Positions 1-7,020 of a stretch of DNA of 46,225 nucleotides are shown here, in pieces. How positions within the stretch are numbered: position 1 is the stretch's first letter; every line of letters starts with the position of its first letter. Location of the stretch: NCBI GenBank assembly GCA_013360185.1, contig JABWCO010000008.1:1-46225 (forward strand). The letters run 5' to 3'. The position numbers and the translations under genes are program-made. Under the pieces are notes generated by a model that saw only the letters and a list, made by a program, of their open reading frames with translations, was not told the DNA's origin and ran no database searches. This DNA comes from Bdellovibrio sp. GTDB taxonomy: Bacteria > Bdellovibrionota > Bdellovibrionia > Bdellovibrionales > Bdellovibrionaceae.

Positions 1-20
1 CCATGGAAACATCTGGAAAC

Positions 21-221
21 CTATTTCTTAGTATCCACATGCTGACAAAACTGATCGAGAGCGACTTCCATGAGCTCGGCCAAACTGTATCCCTTCTCCT
101 TTGCAATATCTGAAAGTCGTTTCTTTAGGCTCTTTGGTGCTCTGATGGAAAGGACTTCTTTAGCTCCTGCCGTGTATTTTCTGCGTGGTTGAGGTCTGTC
201 TGGTATATCGTATTTTGCCAT
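21..221 (-). CDS. Small ribbon-helix-helix / Arc-like DNA-binding protein
   Basis: 66 aa ORF; 'VLSIRAPKSLKKRLSDIAKEKGYSLAELMEVALDQF' resembles an RHH fold; divergent from the adjacent recombinase. Confidence 0.6.
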   Translation of the reverse strand: MAKYDIPDRPQPRRKYTAGAKEVLSIRAPKSLKKRLSDIAKEKGYSLAELMEVALDQFCQHVDTKK

Positions 222-311
222 ACAATCAATTTCGGCAGATTTTCGTATAAAATCAAGACAGATACTTCTACTTACTTACAAATACTTACATATTGCGTTA
301 TATTTGAGTTG

Positions 312-959
312 ATGGAAAAGGCAAAGAAAGTGGCCGTCTATTTGAGGGTATCAACGCAAGACCAAAGCACGGATATGCAAAGAGACGAGCTATTACAGTT
401 CGTGGAAAATCGCCGATGGACTGTCTTTCAGGTCTATTGTGATAAGGCCACGGGAACAAATGGAAACAGAGCTGACCTTAAACAGCTTATGCAAGATGCC
501 AGGCTTCGCCGGTTTGATGTGGTTTGCGTTTGGAAGCTTGATAGGTTCTTTCGTTCCTTGAAAGACTTGCTGGTTACTATTTCAGAATTTCAAGCTCTTG
601 GAATTGAGTTTGTTGCCTTAAGAGACCAAATAGACCTAACAACTCCTGTCGGTCGTTTAACTTTACAAGTTCTTGGGTGTCTTGGTGAGTTTGAGGCTTC
701 TTTGATTAAGGCTCGTGTCGTCGCGGGCCTTGCCCAAGCGAAAAAGCGAGGGGTTCGCTTAGGAAGGCCGCAAGTTGTGGATGTTTCCCGAGTCCAAAAA
801 CTTAAAGAAGAAGGCAATTCTCTATCCCAGATAGCAAAGATACTGAATGTCTCCAAAACCGCCGTTCACAATACCCTTAAAAAATCAAAGCTCCAAATAG
901 TTGAAAAGACTGAAGCCGAAGTCCCACTTTTACCCGGTCAGAAAGCTTCAGATTTATGA
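312..959 (+). CDS. Serine recombinase (resolvase/invertase family)
   Basis: 'VAVYLRVSTQDQSTDMQRDEL' with catalytic Ser motif, 'DVVCVWKLDRFFRS', 'GRLTLQVLGCLGEFEASLIKARVVAGLAQAKKRGVRLGRP', C-terminal HTH 'SLSQIAKILNVSKTAVHNTL'; ATG at 312 chosen over the longer ORF. Confidence 0.92.
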   Translation: MEKAKKVAVYLRVSTQDQSTDMQRDELLQFVENRRWTVFQVYCDKATGTNGNRADLKQLMQDARLRRFDVVCVWKLDRFFRSLKDLLVTISEFQALGIEFVALRDQIDLTTPVGRLTLQVLGCLGEFEASLIKARVVAGLAQAKKRGVRLGRPQVVDVSRVQKLKEEGNSLSQIAKILNVSKTAVHNTLKKSKLQIVEKTEAEVPLLPGQKASDL

Positions 960-1011
960 ACCCCTCCCGGTCAAATTTATTCTGGGCCTTGGGTCCCATC
1001 GAGGTCTCGAT

Positions 1012-1395
1012 ATGAAAATAGCGGACAACAACTTTTCTCAAAGTGCCTTGATTTTGGCGAGGTCAAGTTTGGCTTTTCATATTAAGGATGAATCTTTGGG
1101 ATTTGTGACAGTTGCCTCGCAGTTCTCTGTCTTTTTGGTAGAAGCTTTATCAAGCATGGAGCACTTTAAAACAGTTGTCGTTGATGGCTCCTGCTTGAAT
1201 TTAATGGATTTTAAAACAACTCGCCTGAATTTGTTGCGGGCTCTTATTAAAAGACATCCAGAGGTCAGATTTCTTCTATTTTCAGACGAAGACCTTTGTG
1301 TGTATGAGCTGTCCTTCTCTAATCTCGTCGTTGTTGAAGAAAAACTAAGTAAAGAGCTATTGGCCTCATGGGTTGGAATTCATTCAGTGAACTGA
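1012..1395 (+). CDS. Hypothetical protein
   Basis: Open frame with internal ATG at 1012; no recognised domain. Confidence 0.45.
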   Translation: MKIADNNFSQSALILARSSLAFHIKDESLGFVTVASQFSVFLVEALSSMEHFKTVVVDGSCLNLMDFKTTRLNLLRALIKRHPEVRFLLFSDEDLCVYELSFSNLVVVEEKLSKELLASWVGIHSVN

Positions 1396-1458
1396 ATAGG
1401 TATTCGGTTAATTGAAGTTGGACTCCCCACAACCTGAATGAACATTCAAGGTAGAGGT

Positions 1459-1761
1459 ATGAAGGTGCAATTAAAAGAAGTCCTTAAGCGACAATTAAAA
1501 AACAGAAACGAGTCCTTGAACTCGCTGGCGCGTCGTTGCGGGATACCTCTTTCGGTTTTACATGGTTGGGTCAATGGGGTTTTGCCGAGTGCTAAAAATC
1601 TTCACCACATTCAGACGCTTTCAAATTATTTGGAAATTCCGATTTCTATACTCCTTTTTAATACTCGCGAGGAACAATCAAAATCCGACATTCTTTTTTC
1701 TTCAGAGTTTGCAGATGGAGAACGACGGTATCGGCTTTTGATTGAAAAGATTCAAAAGTAA
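1459..1761 (+). CDS. XRE/Cro-CI type HTH transcriptional regulator
   Basis: 'LKRQLKNRNESLNSLARRCGIPLSVLHGWVNGVLPSAKNLHHIQTLSNYLEI' is a typical HTH_XRE; start could also be 1438. Confidence 0.75.
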   Translation: MKVQLKEVLKRQLKNRNESLNSLARRCGIPLSVLHGWVNGVLPSAKNLHHIQTLSNYLEIPISILLFNTREEQSKSDILFSSEFADGERRYRLLIEKIQK

Positions 1762-1771
1762 CGAGGTGTTT

Positions 1772-2692
1772 GTGAAGTCTATTCTAGCAGTTTTAGTTCT
1801 TTTAAACTTATCAGCCTGTGCTTTGGCTCCTAGAAAACCTGATAGCGAGAATACAAAGCAAATTGAGGAAATCAAAACAGCGATGCTGTCACAGGAATTT
1901 GATAAAGCTCGGCAGATTTTACGAAGTTTGCGTGAAGATGATGGATTGGTAACTTATGAGCTATCAATGTTTGGTTGGTCCCCCGAGACAACATATTTTC
2001 CAAAATCCATTCTATTGGAATATATCGGCGAATTTGAACCATTGCCTTCAAATCTTGAAAAAGTCTGTGGCTTGCTGACCGATGCGAAGAACTCGCAAGA
2101 AGTGAAGAGGTCCATTGATTGTCTCAAAGCTGTCAATACAGCCAAGTTGAGTGGAAAATGGGATTACCAGCATAATCCCAAGTACAACCACAAAACATAT
2201 TATTGGGGCATTTCCTCTGGTCCTTGCGGCAATAGCTCTCAGAGGCCAACCTGTTCGCCATTGGGTACTTTTGTAGTCGAAGATGCCATTTCTTTGAAAA
2301 AGATAGAAGGCGTTGGAGCCGAAGGCTTCTTAAAAGCTATCAGGGAGTCTCGCCTTAAAGAGGCTTATGCAAAACTTGATATAATAAGGAAAGATGAAGA
2401 AGAACGACAGGATTTGGAGTTTTCTGAAAAGCAAAGGGCCAATATTGAGTTTACTGAGTCCGCAGAAGGTCTTAGGCAAAGTGCTTGCCGTCATAATACG
2501 ATAATCCAGCTCGCTGAGAAATCGCTCAATGACGAGAAAGAGGCTGCCAAGATTAGTGGATTCGTTGATAAGAGCACAATGTATGAAAGCGGAAAGTATC
2601 TTCAGAACTCAAGACGACAACTTGAAAGTCTCAAGAAAAAGTACAAATCAAAATCTGGTCAAGAGTGGTCTTCTTCAATGTGCGCTAAGTAA
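1772..2692 (+). CDS. Predicted lipoprotein of unknown function
   Basis: Signal peptide with lipobox 'VLVLLNLSAC'; GTG start at 1772 preceded by GAGG. Confidence 0.6.
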   Translation: MKSILAVLVLLNLSACALAPRKPDSENTKQIEEIKTAMLSQEFDKARQILRSLREDDGLVTYELSMFGWSPETTYFPKSILLEYIGEFEPLPSNLEKVCGLLTDAKNSQEVKRSIDCLKAVNTAKLSGKWDYQHNPKYNHKTYYWGISSGPCGNSSQRPTCSPLGTFVVEDAISLKKIEGVGAEGFLKAIRESRLKEAYAKLDIIRKDEEERQDLEFSEKQRANIEFTESAEGLRQSACRHNTIIQLAEKSLNDEKEAAKISGFVDKSTMYESGKYLQNSRRQLESLKKKYKSKSGQEWSSSMCAK

Positions 2693-2888
2693 TGGCACGG
2701 AGAATTTGTTGTGAGAAATGCCAGCTTGTCAAAACGGTGCGTGTCTAAAGCGTGCCACAGAAAAATCATTCGCTTTCAACTCTTGCTCTAGACTGGAAAG
2801 AATTTGATCTTGGAAGTATCCTAAAATCGAAAACAGACAGAAGTGTCATCACAATAGACAGCGGAGTTTCAAGCTGTATACACAGCTC

Positions 2889-3004
2889 GTTCGGTTCGGA
2901 GCACGCGACTACGACCCAGAAATAGGTAGATGGACCTCTAAAGACCCTATTCTTTTCAACGGGGGAGATACCAACCTCTTTGGATACGTGCAAAATGACC
3001 CCGT
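2889..3004 (+). repeat. Inverted repeat copy A (Rhs core DNA)
   Basis: 116 bp reverse-complementary to 6042-6157 with one mismatch by eye; encodes [39 protein letters not shown]. Confidence 0.9.
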
Positions 3005-3338
3005 GAATTGGACTGATCCCTCAGGTCTTAAATACAGAAGATGTAGCCGCCCATTGAATGGTTTAAGTGACGAATATGGCGATGTAAGGCATGATTACTT
3101 AGAGTTTGATGACGGCACTCAGTATTCTTTTAACCCGGCACCTGGCGAGTCGTATATTGAAGGAATTAGTACGAACAAAAAAGAAACTGGGGCTAATGCT
3201 GTTTGCAGGAAGTGGAGCAAGGACTCAAAAAGTGACGCGGCAATTAAGCGCAGAGCTGAAAGGAATTTACAAAAGAAATATCAGTTATTTAACTATAACT
3301 GCCAGGATTTTGTAGATGACTCTATTTTGGGAAATTAA
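2889..3338 (+). pseudogene. Orphan Rhs C-terminal cassette: short Rhs core plus toxin-like tip (permuted papain/LRAT-like candidate)
   Basis: Rhs signature '[17 protein letters not shown]...[15 protein letters not shown]' followed by a variable tip ending '[14 protein letters not shown]'; upstream Rhs core absent (in-frame stop at 2805-2807). Confidence 0.75.
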
Positions 3339-3339
3339 A

Positions 3340-3606
3340 ATGAAAAAGTGGACATACCTATACATAGTAATCGGCTTGGTTTGGACTGGCTATTATATAA
3401 ATTTAGGCGGTGGTGAGTCTGGGATAGCTCCATTTATCATCACCTCGATTATAACATTTCCGATTGGGCTTTTAGTTTGGTCGATTGCTCATGTGATCCC
3501 GTGGGAGCTAATTTTGCCACTGATGTTAATATTAAATTATTTTCAGTGGGCATTTTTGTTCAGACAATTTAATAAAATCAGGGCGAAACGATGGAAGGAA
3601 AAATGA
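3340..3606 (+). CDS. Small multi-pass membrane protein, candidate immunity protein of the orphan Rhs tip
   Basis: Starts 2 nt after the orphan tip stop; hydrophobic 'YLYIVIGLVWTGYYI', 'IAPFIITSIITFPIGLLVWSI', 'LILPLMLILNYFQWAFLF'. Confidence 0.55.
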   Translation: MKKWTYLYIVIGLVWTGYYINLGGGESGIAPFIITSIITFPIGLLVWSIAHVIPWELILPLMLILNYFQWAFLFRQFNKIRAKRWKEK

Positions 3607-3624
3607 GTTTTACCCATGCCTTTT

Positions 3625-3882
3625 TTATTGCGACATTGGGTCCTCTTTAGCTTTTGGATACAACTGCAAGTAGGCATCCAAGAACTGTTTTGTTGGCAGA
3701 TGCAAGTATCCCGTCATTACGTCTGTAATAAACTGAGCATGAATCTTCCGCTTAAAGTCATTGGCCTCATTGAGCATCTTAAATTTGTTGCGAATTCGCT
3801 TGTTACTGAACGGATTTGTGTACGATGCCTGATAGCCTCCGTTCTTGAGCTTATATATTGAAACTTCGACCTCTTCTTTCAT
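3625..3882 (-). pseudogene. Truncated phage-type (tyrosine) integrase N-terminal fragment
   Basis: 'MKEEVEVSIYKLKNGGYQASYTNPFSNKRIRNKFKMLNEANDFKRKIHAQF...' resembles integrase arm-binding/SAM-like N-terminus; catalytic domain absent. Confidence 0.45.
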
Positions 3883-4214
3883 GGTAACCCTCCCGAGACT
3901 ATCACGGTCGCGCGATTGCTCCACTCTCGTTGTCTCATGTTCTCCATGTATCTTTTTTCGAGGGTACTCCACAATATGCAACAGTTTGACAGTGGCCCAT
4001 ACAAATCCGAATAAAAAGCGCAAGAGTAAAATAGAGATGTTCTTAAAGGGAGTGTTTAAAAACGGTCGTGCCTAATTTTGAGATTTTCAAAAAATGCCTC
4101 GGGATATTTGGTAATCGAGTTTTGGATAAGTTCTGTGTAAAAAGGCCCGATTTAGGCACGGGTTACGTGACAGTCGTCTCGACCGCGAAATTTTAGGCTA
4201 GAAGAAGAAGATAA

Positions 4215-5447
4215 CTATCGCGGAACATCAAAGACTAAAACTGTCAGATTCAACTTTCGCTGGTCATCATCCTTATTCTTAAAGATAAATCTAAACTCGG
4301 TCTCTCCAGCAATCTCGGCTGGAACCTGTTTCTCGAACTGAGAGTGCTTTCCAACAAGCTCAGGAATCTGAGAAAGAACCCCGCTAAGGCTTTTGTTTTT
4401 ATTAAACAAAAGAATTGCCGTCTTTGTATCTCTCCAAGAAGTATATCCGAGAATTTGGTCAATTGTGTCAGAGACCGTTTTGGGGCCAGTCCAGTACTTA
4501 CACTCCGCTATAAAGATTGTTTTTCCCTCGTACTTTATCAAGATGTCCGTCTTACCCTCGTAGTTGAAGGTTTCGCCGGTCGCCGTCCCTTCATATTGTC
4601 CATTGAGCTGAACTAAAAAATGCTGTCGTAAATCTTCTTCGCCCATACTCTGAAATGCATGAGGACTTTTCTCCATTACCACAGCCATGTTCTGCATGAT
4701 TTTCAAAATATGGTTATACTCAACGTCTTCAAGCACCGGCTCTGGCTTCGTCTGTGGTCCAGCTTTAGGTACAGGCCTCGTCACAGCTACCTTTCGACGA
4801 ATTTCCGGAACTTTGAATGTAGTTGATGCTCCATCACGTTGGCGAATGGGAAACTTCAGCTTGGACTTCATCTCCTCATCTTTTCTGAATTTCTCAAGAC
4901 GCTGTGAAAGTCTCTCCTCAACCATCCCACGTATGGAGCGATTAAACTCTCCAAAGAGATTTCTCATTTCAGAGAGAAACCCTTCAATAAACGAAATGTC
5001 TTTTTCCGCCTGACTATTTATTTTCTCAGCATCTTGTTCGATGTGTTCTTGGGTTATTAGAACCTCAGTTGCCGTAATTTGAGCGTTCACAGAATTGTGG
5101 TAAACACGATTTCCACTGCACCGAAAAAGGTCTTTATCTCCCGTGTAGGGAATGTGAACTACGACCTGGTTGCCATCGACCATCACCGCGCGATTACCAT
5201 CCATAAAATGGATACGCTCTCGAAACTTTCTCGCGTCGAGTTTTGTATCGCGAATATCTATATAGACGTTTTCCCGGTCTATGACAGGGACATCCAGACC
5301 ATACTTATCCTCAAAAAATTTAATCCATTCGTCAAGAGATGTTCCCCTCAATTGGTCTTCCGAAAGATTCGAAATTTCTTCTTTCAACTTCTGTCTGTGC
5401 GCTTCCTGAACGGAATGACCATCGAAATCGTGAAAAAGATATGTCAT
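4215..5447 (-). CDS. Predicted PD-(D/E)XK nuclease-domain protein, possible defence gene
   Basis: 'GETFNYEGKTDILIKYEGKTIFIAECKYWTGPKTVSDTIDQILGYTSWRDTKTAILLF' shows D...ExK core; large unassigned N-terminal region. Confidence 0.65.
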   Translation of the reverse strand: MTYLFHDFDGHSVQEAHRQKLKEEISNLSEDQLRGTSLDEWIKFFEDKYGLDVPVIDRENVYIDIRDTKLDARKFRERIHFMDGNRAVMVDGNQVVVHIPYTGDKDLFRCSGNRVYHNSVNAQITATEVLITQEHIEQDAEKINSQAEKDISFIEGFLSEMRNLFGEFNRSIRGMVEERLSQRLEKFRKDEEMKSKLKFPIRQRDGASTTFKVPEIRRKVAVTRPVPKAGPQTKPEPVLEDVEYNHILKIMQNMAVVMEKSPHAFQSMGEEDLRQHFLVQLNGQYEGTATGETFNYEGKTDILIKYEGKTIFIAECKYWTGPKTVSDTIDQILGYTSWRDTKTAILLFNKNKSLSGVLSQIPELVGKHSQFEKQVPAEIAGETEFRFIFKNKDDDQRKLNLTVLVFDVPR

Positions 5448-5576
5448 AATTCAAAGCCCTTCTTGCTCACAGCGCCTCGTTTCGGTATTCCAGCGACCGC
5501 CAGATTAGGCGCTCCAAATACCTCGGCAATGATTGATTCTTGATCCACCTTTGAACTCAAGAATCTTTTCTATCTT

Positions 5577-5771
5577 TTAAAGAGAGACCAATTTTTTATA
5601 GATATACAGACTAGTAAAACCCACCGAAATGCCACAAATTATACCAACTATCTCTCCAAGAGCTTGGGGTTCAATGTTTTGCTTTCCTACATTGGCAAAC
5701 AAGAAAACCCAAGCAATAGCTATTATAGAATTTATGATCTTATCTTTTGCATTTAGTTGCCTGGTGGACAT
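5577..5771 (-). CDS. Small membrane protein, candidate immunity/partner of the downstream Rhs tip
   Basis: 64 aa with two hydrophobic segments; overlaps the 3' end of the Rhs ORF by 19 bp. Confidence 0.5.
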   Translation of the reverse strand: MSTRQLNAKDKIINSIIAIAWVFLFANVGKQNIEPQALGEIVGIICGISVGFTSLYIYKKLVSL

Positions 5772-6945
5772 GTTTTTTCTCCTGCTTCAGCGCGAGGTAT
5801 GATGTCGTCCATTATATCATTAACAAATCCACGTTTGGAGGCTTTTATCACGTTCGCACTACCTTCGTATCCTAAATATGCCCCAATGGAGAAAGTCACG
5901 CCGGCAAACGGATTAAATGATCCGTACATCAGTGCAGCTCCAATAACACCTGTCGCTGCCCCGATAGCGGCTTGCTGCTTCGGAGTCGTATATTTCGCAA
6001 TTATATTCTCAAATAGCTTTCCAGATGGGTCAATAAAGTTAACGGGGTCATTTTGCACGTATCCAAAGAGGTTGGTATCTCCCCCGTTGAAAAGAATAGG
6101 GTCTTTAGAGGTCCATCTACCTATTTCGGGGTCGTAGTCGCGTGCTCCGAACCGAACCAGCCCCGTATCCCGATCATTCAACCCACCAGCAAATCCAAAC
6201 GGCTGAAATCCTGGGTTGCTGTCACTTACTACGGCGCCCCACTCAGTATACTCTATCGATTGAACTATTTGTCCATTGTTAGCATTTAAAACTCCAACCA
6301 CTGACCCACGATGATCCGTCACAAAAAGATATGTGTTGCCTTGGGCATCCAACATGTAATCAGGAGCGTGGCCGTCGGAGTATATAAATTTCTTCTGAAT
6401 AACCCCTGAGGCATTGGTGATAGCAACTAGTCGTAAAAGGCCATCCCAAATGTAGTTCTCTAATTTAACGCCGTTGATTTTCTTTTCAATACGACGGCCT
6501 TCGTGGTCTGTGCCGTATTCGACGTTCTTTTCTGGCATATTCACAGCGGCCAGGGTGCCGTCTGAGTCATATATGTAATGTGTTAATCTCAAAGATCCGT
6601 CTACCTTAGATGAAATATTCCCGTTCGCATTGTAAGAATAAGTATTCGTTCCAAACGACAACAGCCGATCTTGATCGTCGTAGGTAGCACTTTGGGTGAC
6701 ATCGTTTTCTTCAGACAAAATGCGATTTCCGTTTTTGTCATATTGATAACTTGAAAACGGCTTGCCAGAAGCTTTATCTGAACGGCCCAGCAGTCGTCCA
6801 GCACGGTCGCAAAAGTATTTAACTTCAGCATTAAAAAGCTTCTTTGACGTAACCAAACCAGACAACGGATCACGACGAACTTCCAAACTGCCGGCTTGGG
6901 TTATTAGTCTGCAACGTTTTCCATAGTCATCATATTGCGCCTTCT
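5753..6945 (-). pseudogene. Rhs/YD-repeat protein fragment, 5'-truncated, with glycine-rich hydrophobic C-terminal tip
   Basis: YD repeats ('YDRAGRLLGRSD', 'YDKNGNRI', 'YSYNANGNISSK'), Rhs core '[25 protein letters not shown]...DPSG', tip 'AAIGAATGVIGAALMYGSFNPFAGVTFSIGAYLGYEGS'; frame opens just after a stop beside the lon-distal hairpin, no upstream Rhs or ATG start. Confidence 0.8.
6042..6157 (-). repeat. Inverted repeat copy B (Rhs core DNA)
   Basis: Reverse complement of 2889-3004 with one mismatch by eye. Confidence 0.9.
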
Positions 6946-6949
6946 AACA

Positions 6950-6982
6950 AAAAAAGGACCAGATTGCTCTGATCCTTTTTAG
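6950..6982 (-). terminator. Rho-independent terminator downstream of lon
   Basis: aaaaaaggaccagattgctctgatcctttttag: hairpin with one mismatch and flanking A/T runs on both sides. Confidence 0.75.
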
Positions 6983-7020
6983 TTTCATCGTTTAGGGAGG
7001 GGCGATGATTTTGGCTACAA

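Noticed and set aside
590-856. Minus-strand ORF within the serine recombinase
   Set aside because: Fully antisense to a confident CDS with no recognisable motif.
2766-2993. Minus-strand [21 protein letters not shown]...
   Set aside because: Antisense of the Rhs core; the same antisense peptide appears at 6053-6289, explained by the inverted repeat rather than a real gene family.
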